NCBI RefSeq assembly: GCF_000003605.2
Contig: NW_003129729.1
Span: forward strand, 1 to 48,895
Length of the DNA: 48,895 nucleotides
Direction of reading: 5' to 3'
Origin: Saccoglossus kowalevskii
Taxonomy: Eukaryota > Hemichordata > Enteropneusta > Harrimaniidae
The translations under genes and the position numbers were made by a program. A model generated the notes under the pieces. It made no database searches. It saw only the letters and a list, made by a program, of their open reading frames with translations, and had not been told where the DNA came from. Every line of letters starts with the position of its first letter. Within the stretch, counting starts at the first letter, position 1. This document shows positions 1-14,800 of this stretch, one piece after another.

Positions 1-3000
1 ACATTCACAATAGTATGACCCATTTGTATTAATGCAATTATGATCACATTCATGTGTGCCAAGTTGACATTCATCATTATCTATAATAGACAAAGCAATG
101 TTATAAAAATAAAAGCAATGAAATGTTACTTGCAGGGTGCATGATATGCATGCATTATGTTGCTAAGGTGTAGAATGTTAAAGCAATGTTTAGGATGGCA
201 TTAAACACTCACCAGTGCAATTGCAATCATCTATCAGTAAATACCCTATCATACATTCACAATAATACGACCCATTTGTATTAATGCAATTATGATCACG
301 TTTATGAGTGCCAAGTTGACATTCATCATTATCTATAATAGACAAAGCAATGTTATGAGATATGAAAGCATTGAAATGTTACTTTCAGAGTGCAAGATAT
401 GCATGCATTACATTGCTAAGATGTAGAATGTTAAAGCAATGTTTAGGATGACATTAACACTCACCAGTGCAATTGTAATCATCTACCAGTAAATAACCAT
501 CCATACATTCACAATAGTATGACCCATCAGTATTAGTGCAATTATGATCACATTCATGCGTGCCAAGTTGACATTCATCACTATCTATAATGGACAAAGC
601 AATGTTATGAGAAATAAAAGCAATGAAATGTTACTTGCTGAGGGCAGGATATGCATGTATTACGTTGATAGGGTGTAGAATGTTAAAGTAATATTTAGAA
701 TGAAATTAACACTCACCAGTGCAATTGTAATCATCTACCAGTAAATAACCATCCACACATTCACAATAATACGACCCATTTGTATTAATGCAATTATGAT
801 CACATTCATGTGTGCCAATTTGACATTCATCATTATCTATAGTAGAGAAAGCAATGTTATGAGATATAAAAGCATTGAAATGTTACTTGCAGAGTGCAGG
901 ATATGCATGCATTACGTTGCTAAGATGTAGAATGTTAAAGCAATGTTTAGGATGACATTAACACTCACCAGTGCAATTGTAATCATCTACCAGTAAATAA
1001 CCATCCATACATTCACAATAGTATGACCCATTAGTATTAATGCAATTATGATGACATTCATGTGTGCCAATTAGACATTCATCATTATCTATCGTACAGA
1101 AAGCAATGTTATGAGATATAAAAGCATTGAAATGTTACTTGCAGAGGTCAGGATATGCATGTATTACGTTGATAGGGTGTAGAATGTTAATGCAATGTTT
1201 AGAATGACATTAACACTCACCAGTGCAATTGTAATCATCTACCAGTAAATAACCATCCATACATTCACAATAATACGACCCATTTGTATTAATGCAATTA
1301 TGATCACATTCATGTGTGCCAATTTGACATTCATCATTATCTATAGTAGAGAAAGCAATGTTATGAGATATGAAAGCATTGAAATGTTACTTGCAGAGAG
1401 AAGGATATGCATGTACTACGTTGATATGGTGTAGAATGTTAAAGCAATGTTTAGGATGACATTAACACTCACCAGTGCAATTGTAATCATCTACCAGTAA
1501 ATAACCATCCATACATTCACAATAGTATGACCCATTAGTATTAGTGCAATTATGATCACATTCATGCGTGCCAAGTTGACATTCATCAATATCTATAATG
1601 GACAAAGCAATGTTATGAGAAATAAAAGCAATGACATGTTACTTGCTGAGGGCAGGATATGCATGTATTACGTTGATAGGGTGTAGAATGTTAAAGCAAT
1701 GTTTAGAATGACATTAACACTCACCAGTGCAATTGTAACCATCTACCAGTAAATAACCATCCACACATTCACAATAATACGACCCATTTGTATTAATGCA
1801 ATTATGATCACATTCATGTGTGCCAATTTGACATTCATCATTATCTATAGTAGAGAAAGCAATGTTATGAGATATAAAAGCATTGAAATGTTACTTGCAG
1901 AGTGCAGGATATGCATGCATTACGTTGCTAAGATGTAGAATGTTAAAGCAATGTTTAGGATGACATTAACACTCACCAGTGCAATTGTAATCATCTACCA
2001 GTAAATAACCATCCATACATTCACAATAGTATGACCCATTAGTATTAGTGCAATTATGATGACATTCATGTGTGCCAATTTGACATTCATCATTATCTAT
2101 AGTACAGAAAGCAATGTTATGAGATATAAAAGCATTGAAATGTTACTTGCAGAGTGCAGGATATGCATGCATTACGTTGCTAAGTTTTAGAATGTTAAAG
2201 CAATGTTTAGGATGAAATTAACACTCACCAGTGCAATTGTAATCATCTACCAGTAAATAACCATCCATACATTCACAATAGTATGACCCATTAGTATTAG
2301 TGCAATTATGATGACATTCATGTGTGCCAATTTGACATTCATCATTATCTATAGTACAGAAAGCAATGTTATGAGATATAAAAGCATTGAAATGTTACTT
2401 GCAGAGTGCAGGATATGCATGCATTACGTTGCTAAGATGCAGAATATTAAAACAATGTTTAGGATGACATTAACACTCACCAGTGCAATTGTAATCATCT
2501 ACCAGTAAATAACCATCCATACATTCACAATAGTATGACCCATTAGTATTAGTGCAATTATGATCACATTCATGTGTGCCAAGTTGACATTCATCATTAT
2601 CTATAGTAGAGAAAGCAATGTTATGAGATATAAAAGCATTGAAATGTTACTTGCAGAGTGCAGGATATGCATGCATTACGTTGCTAAGTTTTAGAATGTT
2701 AAAGCAATGTTTAGGATGAAATTAACACTCACCAGTGCAATTGTAATCATCTACCAGTAAATAACCATCCATACATTCACAATAGTATGACCCATTAGTA
2801 TTAGTGCAATTATGATCACATTCATGTGTGCCAAGTTGACATTCATCAATATCTATAATGGACAAAGCAATGTTATGAGAAATAAAAGCAATGAAATGTT
2901 ACTTGCTGAGGGCAGGATATGCATGTATTACGTTGATAGGGTGTAGAATGTTAAAGCAATGTTTAGAATGACATTAACACTCACCAGTGCAATTGTAATC

Positions 3001-5876
3001 ATCTACCAGTGAATAACCATCCATACATTCACAATAATATGACCCATTTGTATTAATGCAATTATGATCACATTCATGCCTGCCAAGTTGACATTCATCA
3101 ATATCTATAATGGACAAAGCAATGTTATGAGATATAAAAGCAATGAAATGTTACTTGCAGAGGTCAGGATATGCATGTATTACGTTGATAGGGTGTAGAA
3201 TGTTAATGCAATGTTTAGAATGACATTAACACTCACCAGTGCAATTGTAATCGTCTACCAGTAAATAACCATCCATACATTCACAATAATACGACCCATT
3301 TGTATTAATGCAATTATGATCACATTCATGTGTGCCAATTTGACATTCATCATTATCTATCGTACAGAAAGGAATGTTATGAGATATAAAAGCATTGAAA
3401 TGTTACTTGCAGAGTGAAGGATATGCATGTATTACGTTGATAGGGTGTAGAATGTTAATGCAATGTTTAGAATGACATTAACACTCACCAGTGCAATTGT
3501 AATCATCTACCAGTAAATAACCATCCATACATTCACAATAGTATGACCCATCAGTATTAGTGCAATTATGATCACATTCATGCGTGCCAAGTTGACATTC
3601 ATCAATATCTATAATGGACAAAGCAATGTTATGAGAAATAAAAGCAATGACATGTTACTTGCAGAGGGCAGGATATGCATGTATTACGTTGATAGGGTGT
3701 AGAATGTTAAAGCAATATTTAGAATGACATTAACACTCACCAGTGCAATTGTAATCATCTACCAGTAAATAACCATCCATACATTCACAATAATACGAAC
3801 CATTTGTATTAATGCAATTATGATCACATTCATGTGTGCCAAGTTGACATTCATCATTATCTATATTAGACAATGCAATGTTATGAGATATAAAATCAAT
3901 GAAATGTTACTTGCAGAGGGCAGTATATGCATGTATTACGTTGATAGGGTGTAGAATGTTAATGCAATGTTTAGAATGACATTAACACTCACCAGTGCAA
4001 TTGTAATCATCTACCAGTAAATAACCATCCATACATTCACAATAGTATGACCCATTAGTATTAGTGCAATTATGATCACATTCATGCGTGCCAAGTTGAC
4101 ATTCATCAATATCTATAATGGACAAAGCAATGTTATGAGAAATAAAAGCAATGACATGTTACTTGCTGAGGACAGGATATGCATGTATTACGTTGATAGG
4201 GTGTAGAATGTTAAAGCAATATTTATAAGGACATTAACACTCACCAGTGCAATTGTAATCATCTACCAGTAAATAACCATCCATACATTCACAATAATAC
4301 GACCCATTTGTATTAATGCAATTATGATCACATTCATGTGTGCCAAGTTGACATTCATCATTATCTATATTAGACAATGCAATGTTATGAGATATAAAAT
4401 CAATGAAATGTTACTTGCAGAGGGCAGTATATGCATGTATTACGTTGATAATGTGTAGAATGTTAAAGCAATGTTTAGGATGACATTAACACTCACCAGT
4501 GCAATTGTAATCATCTACCAGTAAATAACCATCCATACATTCACAATAGTATGACCCATTAGTATTAGTGCAATTATGATCACATTCATGCGTGCCAAGT
4601 TGACATTCATCAATATCTATAATGGACAAAGCAATGTTATGATATATGAAAGCATTGAAATGTTACTTGCAGAGTGCAGGATATGCATGCATTACGTTGC
4701 TAAGATGCAGAATATTAAAACAATGTTTAGGATGACATTAACACTCACCAGTGCAATTGTAATCATCTACCAGTAAATAACCATCCATACATTCACAATA
4801 GTATGACCCATTAGTATTAGTGCAATTATGATCACATTCATGTGTGCCAAGTTGACATTCATCATTATCTATAGTAGAGAAAGCAATGTTATGAGATATA
4901 AAAGCATTGAAATGTTACTTGCAGAGTGCATGATATGCATGCATTACGTTGCTAAGATTTAGAATGTTAAAGCAATGTTTAGGATGAAATTAACACTCAC
5001 CAGTGCAATTGTAATCATCTACCAGTAAATAACCATCCATACATTCACAATAGTATGACCCATTAGTATTAGTGCAATTATGATCACATTCATGTGTGCC
5101 AAGTTGACATTCATCAATATCTATAATGGACAAAGCAATGTTATGAGAAATAAAAGCAATGAAATGTTACTTGCTGAGGGCAGGATATGCATGTATTACG
5201 TTGATAGGGTGTAGAATGTTAAAGCAATGTTTAGAATGACATTAACACTCACCAGTGCAATTGTAATCATCTACCAGTAAATAACCATCAATACATTCAC
5301 AATAATATGACCCATTTGTATTAATGCAATTATTATCACATTCATGTGTGCCAAGTTGACATTCATCATTATCTATATTAGACAATGCAATGTTATGAGA
5401 TATAAAATCAATGAAATGTTACTTGCAGAGGGCAGTATATGCATGTATTACGTTGATAATGTGTAGAATGTTAAAGCAATGTTTAGGATGACATTAACAC
5501 TCACCAGTGCAATTGTAATCATCTACCAGTAAATAACCATCCATACATTCACAATAGTATGACCCATTAGTATTAGTGCAATTATGATCACATTCATGCG
5601 TGCCAAGTTGACATTCATCAATATCTATAATGGACAAAGCAATGTTATGAGATATAAAAGCAATGAAATGTTACTTGCTGACGGCAGGATATGCATGTAT
5701 TACGTTGATAGGGTGTAGAATGTTAAAGCAATGTTTAGAATGACATTAACACTCACCAGTGCAATTGTAATCATCTACCAGTAAATAACCATCCACACAT
5801 TCACAATAATACGACCCATTTGTATTAATGCAATTATGATCACATTCATGTGTGCCAAGTTGACATTCATCATTAT
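1..5876 (-). CDS. cbEGF exons 1-24
   Basis: Exon 1 is cut by the window edge (1-80). Left ends of the others, each 120 bp: 213, 465, 717, 969, 1221, 1473, 1725, 1977, 2229, 2481, 2733, 2985, 3237, 3489, 3741, 3993, 4245, 4497, 4749, 5001, 5253, 5505, 5757. Every intron here is 132 bp. Exons followed on the right by atagtagag/atagtacag introns mostly carry Asn2 and Ile7 (717, 969, 1221, 1725, 1977, 2229); exons beside ataatggac carry Ile2 and Leu7. Variants: Ser2 and Asp20 in 465; Leu6 in 969; Asp36 to Gly in 1725; His13 in 969, 1977 and 2229; Arg9-type change in 2985; Asn14 and Ile28 in 5253. Exon 2 is unusual and listed separately. Exons 9 and 10 are near-identical neighbours, suggesting a recent single-unit duplication. 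Confidence 0.85.
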
Positions 5877-8800
5877 CTATATTAGACATTGCAATGTTAT
5901 GAGATATATATAATCAATGAAATGTTACTTGCAGAGTGCAGGATATGCATGTATTACGTTGATATGGTGTAGAATGTTAAAGCAATGTTTAGGATGACAT
6001 TCACACTCACCAGTGCAATTGTAATCATCTACCAGTAAATAACCATCCATACATTCACAATAGTATGACCCATTAGTATTAATGCAATTATGATCACATT
6101 CATGTGTGCCAAGTTGACATTCATCAATATCTATAATGGACAAAGCAATGTTATGAGATATAAAAGCAATGACATGTTACTTGCAGAGGGCAGTATATGC
6201 ATGTATTACGTTGATAATGTGTAGAATGTTAAAGCAATGTTTAGGATGGCATTAACACTCACCAGTGCAATTGTAATCATCTACCAGTAAATAACCATCC
6301 ATACATTCACAATAGTATGATCCATTAGTATTAGTGCAATTGTGATCACATTCATGCGTGCCAAGTTGACATTCATCAATATCTATAATGGACAAAACAA
6401 TGTTATGAGAAATAAAAGCAATGAAATGTTACTTGCTGAGGGCAGGATATGCATGCATTACGTTGATAGGGTGTAGAATGTTAAAGCAATGTTTAGAATG
6501 ACATTAACACTCACCAGTGCAATTGTAATCATCTACCAGTGAATAACCATCCATACATTCACAATAATACGACCCATTTGTATTAATGCAATTATGATCA
6601 CATTCATGCGTGCCAAGTTGACATTCATCAATATCTATAATTGACAAAGCAATGTTTTGAGATATAAAAGCAATGAAATGTTACTTGCAGAGGTCAGGAT
6701 ATGCATGTATTACGTTGATAGGTGTAGAATGTTAATGCAATGTTTAGAATGACATTAACACTCACCAGTGCAATTGTAATCATCTACCAGTAAATAACCA
6801 TCCATACATTCACAATAGTATGACCCATTAGTATTAGTGCAATTATGATCACATTCATGCGTGCCAAGTTGACATTCATCAATATCTATAATGGACAAAG
6901 CAATGTTATAAGAAATAAAAGCAATGAAATGTTACTTGCTGAGGGCAGGATATGCATGTATTACGTTGATAGGGTGTAGACTGTTAAAGCAATATTTAGA
7001 ATGACATTAACACTCACCAGTGCAATTGTGATCATCTACCAGTAAATAACCATCCATACATTCACAATAATACGACCCATTTGTATTAATGCAACTATGA
7101 TCACATTCATGTGTGCCAAGTTGACATTCATCATTATCTATATTAGACAATGCAATGTTATGAGATATAAAATCAATGAAATGTTACTTGCAGAGGGCAG
7201 TATATGCATGTATTACGTTGATAATGTGTAGAATGTTAAAGCAATGTTTAGGATGACATTAACACTCACCAGTGCAATTGTAATCATCTACCAGTAAATA
7301 ACCATCCACACATTCACAAGAATACGACCCATTTGTATTAATGCAATTATGATCACATTCATGTGTGCCAATTTGACATTCATCATTATCTATAGTAGAG
7401 AAAGCAATGTTATGAGATATAAAAGCATTGAAATGTTACTTGCAGAGTGCAGGATATGCATGCATTACGTTGCTAAGATGTAGAATGTTAAAGCAATGTT
7501 TAGGATGACATTAACACTCACCAGTGCAATTGTAATCATCTACCAGTAAATAACCATCCATACATTCACAATAGTATGACCCATCAGTATTAGTGCAATT
7601 ATGATCACATTCATGTGTGCCAAGTTGACATTCATCAATATCTATAATGGACAAAGCAATGTTACGATATATAAAAGCAATGACATGTTATTTGCTGAGG
7701 GCAGGATATGCATGTATTACGTTGATAGGGTGTAGAATGTTAAAGCAATGTTTAGAATGACATTAACCCTCACCAGTGCAATTGTAATCATCTACCAGTA
7801 AATAACCATCCATACATTCACAATAGTATGACCCATTAGTATTAGTGCAATTATGATCACATTCATGCGTGCCAAGTTGACATTCATCAATATCTATAAT
7901 GGACAAAGCAATGTTATGAGATATAAAAGCAATGACATGTTATTTGCTGAGGGCAGGATATGCATGTATTACGTTGATAGGGTGTAGAATGTTAAAGCAA
8001 TGTTTAGGATGACATTAACACTCGCCAGTGCAATTGTAATCATCTACCAGTAAATAACCATCCATACATTCACAATAGTATGACCCATTAGTATTAGTGC
8101 AATTATGATCACATTCATGTGTGCCAAGTTGACATTCATCAATATCTATAATGGACAAAGCAATGTTATGAGATATAAAAGCAATGAAATGTTACTTGCT
8201 GAGGGCAGGATATGCATGTATTACGTTGATAGGGTGTAGAATGTAAAGCAATGTTTGTTTAGAATGACATTAACACTAACCAGTGCAATTGTAATCATCT
8301 ACCAGTAAATAACCATCCATACATTCACAATAGTATGACCCATTAGTATTAGTGCAATTATGATCACATTCATGCGTGCCAAGTTGACATTCATCAATAT
8401 CTATAATAGACAAAGCATTGTTATGAGAAATAAAAGCAATGAAATGTTACTTGCTGAGGGCAGGATATGCATGTATTAGGTTGATAGGGTGTAGAATGTT
8501 AAAGCAATATTTAGAATGACATTAACACTCACCAGTGCAATTGTAATCATCTACCAGTAAATAACCATCCATACATTCACAATAATACGACCCATTTGTA
8601 TTAATGCAATTATGATCACATTCATGTGTGCCAAGTTGACATTCATCATTATCTATATTAGACAATGCAATATTATGAGATATAAAATCAATGAAATGTT
8701 ACTTGCAGAGGGCAGTATATGCATGTATTACGTTGATAATGTGTAGAATGTTAAAGCAATGTTTAGGATGACATTAACACTCACCAGTGCAATTGTAATC

Positions 8801-11800
8801 ATCTACCAGTAAATAACCATCCATACATTCACAATAGTATGACCCATTAGTATTAGTGCAATTATGATCACATTCATGTGTGCCAAGTTGACATTCATCA
8901 ATATCTATAATGGACAAAGCAATGTTATGAGATATAAAAGCAATGACATGTTATTTGCTGAGGGCAGGATTATGCATGTTATTACGTTGATAGGGTGTAG
9001 AAATGTTAAAGCAGTGTTTAGAAATGACATTAACACTCACCAGTGCAATTGTAATCATCTACCACGTAAATAACCATCCATACATTCACAATAGTATGAC
9101 CCATTAGTATTAGTGCAATTATGATCACATTCATGCGTGCCAAGTTGACATTCATCAATATCTATAATGGACAAAGCAATGTTATGAGATATAAAAGCAA
9201 TGAAATGTTACTTGCTGAGGGCAGGATATGCATGTATTACGTTGATAGGGTGTAGAATGTTAAAGCAATGTTTAAAATGACATTAACACTAAGCAGTGCA
9301 ATTGTAATCATCTACCAGTAAATAACCATCCATACATTCACAATAGTATGACCCATTAGTATTAGTGCAATTATGATCACATTCATGCGTGCCAAGTTGA
9401 CATTCATCAATATCTATAATGGACAAAGCAATGTTATGAGATATAAAAGCAATGAAATGTTACTTGATGAGGGCAGGATATGCATGTATTACGTTGATAG
9501 GGTGTAGAATGTTAAAGCAATGTTTAGAATGACATTAACACTCACCAGTGCAATTGTAATCATCTACCAGTAAATAACCATCCACACATTCACAATAATA
9601 CAACCCATTAGTATTAGTGCAATTATGATCACATTCATGTGTGCCAATTTGACATTCATCATTATCTATAGTAGAGAAAGCAATGTTATGATATATAAAA
9701 GCATTGAAATGTTACTTGCAGAGTGCAGGATATGCATGCATTACGTTGCTAAGATGTAGAATGTTAAAGCAATTTTTGGGAAGACGTTAACACTCACCAG
9801 TGCAATTGTAATCATCTACCAGTAAATAACCATCCATACATTCACAATAGTATGACCCATTAGTATTAGTGCAATTATGATCACATTCATGTGTGCCAAG
9901 TTGACATTCATCAATATCTACAATGGACAAAGCAATGTTATGAGATATAAAAGCAATGAAATGTTACTTGCTGAAGGCAGGATATGCATGTATTACGTTG
10001 ATAGGGTGTAGAATGTTAAAGCAATGTTTAGAATGACATTAACACTCACCAGTGCAATTGTAATCATCTACCAGTAAATAACCATCCACACATTCACAAT
10101 AATACGACCCATTTGTATTAATGCAATTATGATCACATTCATGTGTGCCAATTTGACATTCATCATTATCTATAGTAGAGAAAGCAATGTTATGAGATAT
10201 AAAAGCATTGAAATGTTACTTGCAGAGTGCAGGATATGCATGCATTACGTTGCTAAGATGTAGAATGTTAAAGCAATGTTTAGGATGACATTATCACTCA
10301 CCAGTGCAATTGTAATCATCTACCAGTAAATAACCATTCATACATTCACAATTGTATGACCCATTAGTATTAGTGCAATTATGATCACATTCATGTGTGC
10401 CAATTTGACATTCATCATTATCTATAGTAGAGAAAGCAATGTTATGAGATATAAAAGCAATGAAATGTTACTTGCTGAGGGCAAGATATGCATGTATTAC
10501 GTTGATAGGGTGTAGAATGTTAAAGCAATGTTTAGAATGACATTAACACTCACCAGTGCAATTGTAATCATCTACCAGTGAATAACCATCCATACATTCA
10601 CAATAATACGACCCATTTGTATTAATGCAATTATGATCACATTCATGTATGCCAAGTTGACATTCATCATTATCTATATTAGGCAATGCAATGTTACGAG
10701 ATATAAAATCAATGAAATGTTACTTGCAGAGGGCAGGATATGCATGTATTACGTTGCTAAGATGTAGAATGTTAAAGCAATGTTTAGAATGACATTAACA
10801 CTCACCAGTGCAATTGTAATCATCTACCAGTAAATAACCATCCATGCATTCACAATAGTATGACCCATTAGTATTAATGCAATTATGATCACATTCATGT
10901 GTGCCAATTTGACATTCATCATTATCTATAGTAGAGAAAGCAATGTTATGAGATATAAAAGCATTGAAATGTTACTTGCAGAGTGCAGGGTATGCATGCA
11001 TTACGTTGCTAAGATGTAGAACGTTAAAGCAATGTTTAGGATGACATTAACACTCACCAGTGCAATTGTAATCATCTACCAGTAAATAACCATCCATACA
11101 TTCACAATAGTATGACCCATAAGTATTAGTGCAATTATGATCACATTCATGTGTGCCAAGTTGACATTCATCAATATCTATAATGGACAAAGCAATGTTA
11201 TGAGATATAAAAGCAATGGCATGTTATTTGATGAGGGCAGGATATGCATGTATTACGTTGATAGGGTGTAGATTGTTAAAGCAATGTTTAGAATGACATT
11301 AACACTCACCAGTGCAATTGTAATCATCTACCAGTAAATAACCATCCATACATTCACAATAGTATGACCCATTAGTATTAGTGCAATTATGATCACATTC
11401 ATGCGTGCCTAGTTGACATTCATCAATATCTATAATCGACAAAGCAATGTTATGAGATATAAAAGCAATGAAATGTTACTTGCTGAGGGCAGGATATGCA
11501 TGTATTACGTTGATAGGGTGTAGAATGTTAAAGCAATGTTTAGAATGACATTAACACTCACCAGTGCAATTGTAATCATCTACCAGTAAATAACCATCCA
11601 CACATTCACAATAATACGACCCATTTGTATTAATGCAATTATGATCACATTCATGTGTGCCAATTTGACATTCATCATTATCTATAGTAGAGAAAGCAAT
11701 GTTATGAGATATAAAAGCATTGAAATGTTACTTGCAGAGTGCAGGATATGCATGCATTACGTTGCTAAGATGTAGAATGTTAAAGCAATGTTTAGGATGA

Positions 11801-14800
11801 CATTAACACTCACCAGTGCAATTGTAATCATCTACCAGTAAATAACCATCCATACATTCACAATAGTATGACCCATTAGTATTAGTGCAATTATGATCAC
11901 ATTCATGTGTGCCAAGTTGACATTCATCAATATCTATAATGGACAAAGCAATGTTATGAGATATAAAAGTAATGACATGTTATTTGCTGAGGGCAGGATA
12001 TGCATGTATTACGTTGATAGGGTGTAGAATGTTAAAGCAGTGTTTAGAATAACATTAACACTCACCAGTGCAATTGTAATCATCTACCAGTAAATAACCA
12101 TCCATACATTCACAATAGTATGACCCATTAGTATTAGTGCAATTATGATCACATTCATGCGTGCCAAGTTGACATTCATCAATATCTATAATGGACAAAG
12201 CAATGTTATGAGATATAAAAGCAATGAAATGTTACTTGCTGAGGGCAGGATATGCATGTATTACGTTGATAGGATGTAGAATGTTAAAGCAATGTTTAGA
12301 ATGACATTAACACTAAGCAGTGCAATTGTAATCATCTACCAGTAAATAACCATCCATACATTCACAATAGTATGACCCATTAGTATTAGTGCAATTATGA
12401 TCACATTCATGCGTGCCAAGTTGACATTCATCAATATCTATAATGGACAAAGCAATGTTATGAGATATAAAAGCAATGAAATGTTACTTGCTGAGGGCAG
12501 GATATGCATGTATTACGTTGATAGGGTGTAGAATGTTAAAGCAATGTTTAGAATGACATTAACACTCACCAGTGCAATTGTAATCATCTACCAGTAAATA
12601 ACCATCCATACATTCACAATAGTATGACCCATTAGTATTAGTGCAATTATGATCACATTCATGTGTGCCAAGTTGACATTCATCAATATCTATAATGGAC
12701 AAAGCAATGTTATGAGATATAAAAGCAATGACATGTTATTTGCTGCGGGCAGGATATGCATGTATTACGTTGATCGGGTGTAGAATGTTAAAGCAATGTT
12801 TAGGATGACATTAACACTCACCAGTGCAATTGTAATCATCTACCAGTAAATAACCATCCATACATTCACAATAATATGACCCATTAGTATTAGTGCAATT
12901 ATGATCACATTCATGCATGCCAAGTTGACATTCATCAATATCTATAATGGACAAAGCAATGTTATGAGATATAAAAGCAATGAAATGTTACTTGCTGAGG
13001 GCAGGATATGCATGTATTAGGTTGATAGTGTGTAGAATGTTAAAGCAATGTTTAGAATGACATTAACACTCACCAGTGCAATTGTAATCATCTACCAGTA
13101 AATAACCATCCATACATTCACAATAGTATGACCCATTAGTATTAGTGCAATTATGATCACATTCATGCGTACCAAGTTGACATTCATCAATATCTATAAT
13201 GGACAAAGCAATGTTATGAGATATAAAAGCAATGACATGTTATTTGCTGCGGGCAGGATATGCATGTATTACGTTGATCGGGTGTAGAATGTTAAAGCAA
13301 TGTTTAGGATGACATTAACACTCACCAGTGCAATTGTAATCATCTACCAGTAAATAACCATCCATACATTCACAATAATATGACCCATTAGTATTAGTGC
13401 AATTATGATCACATTCATGTGTGCCAAGTTGACATTCATCATTATCTATATTAGACAAGGCAATGTTACGAGATATAAAAACAATGAAATGTTACTTGCA
13501 GAGGGCAGGATATGCATGTATTACGTTGCTAAGATGTAGAATGTTAAAGCAATGTTTAGGATGACATTAACACTCACCGGTGCAATTGTAATCATCTACC
13601 AGGAAATAACCATCCATACATTCACAATAATACGACCCATTTGTATTAATGCAATTATGATCACATTCATGTGTGCCAAGTTGACATTCATCATTATCTA
13701 TAATAGACATTGCAATGTTATGAGATATATAAAATCAATGAAATGTTACTTGCAGAGGGCAGGATAAGCATGTATTACGTTGATATGGTGTAGAATGTTA
13801 AAGCAATGTTTAGGATGACATTAACACTCACCAGTGCAATTGTAATCATCTACCAGTAAATAACCATCCATACATTCACAATAGTATGACCCATTAGTAT
13901 TAGTGCAATTATGATCACATTCATGTGTGCCAAGTTGACATTCATCAATATCTATAATGGACAAAGCAATGTTATGAGATATAAAAGCAATGACATGTTA
14001 TTTGCTGAGGGCAGGATATGCATGTATTACGTTGATAGGGTGTAGAATGTTAAAGCAATGTTTAGAATGACATTAACACTCACCAGTGCAATTGTAATCA
14101 TCTACCAGTAAATAACCATCCATACATTCACAATAGTATGACCCATTAGTATTAGTGCAATTATGATCACATTCATGTGTGCCAAGTTGACATTCATCAA
14201 TATCTATAATGGACAAAGCAATGTTACGAGATATAAAAGCAATGACATGTTATTTGCTGCGGGCAGGATATGCATGTATTACGTTGATCGGGTGTAGAAT
14301 GTTAAAGCAATGTTTAGGATGACATTAACACTCACCAGTGCAATTGTAATCATCTGCAAGTAAATAACCATCCATACATTCACAATAATATGACCCATTA
14401 GTATTAGTGCAATTATGATCACATTCATGCATGCCAAGTTGACATTCATCAATATCTATAATGGACAAAGCAATGTTATGAGATATAAAAGCAATGAAAT
14501 GTTACTTGCTGAGGGCAGGATATGCATGTATTAGGTTGATAGTGTGTAGAATGTTAAAGCAATGTTTAGAATGACATTAACACTCACCAGTGCAATTGTA
14601 ATCATCTACCAGTAAATAACCATCCATACATTCACAATAGTATGACCCATTAGTATTAGTGCAATTATGATCACATTCATGTGTGCCAAGTTGACATTCA
14701 TCAATATCTATAATGGACAAAGCAATGTTATGAGATATAAAAGCAATGACATGTTATTTGCTGCGGGCAGGATATGCATGTATTACGTTGATCGGGTGTA

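Noticed and set aside
641-660. atgcatgcat/atgcatgtat palindromes in each intron as protein-binding sites
   Set aside because: They occur once per unit as part of the repeated intron, with no other support for function.
8243-8262. gtttgttta tract as a regulatory element
   Set aside because: It is a short tandem duplication of gttt in a few introns (also about 19350, 32468, 39779, 41546) that spreads with unit copying; nothing else supports a function.
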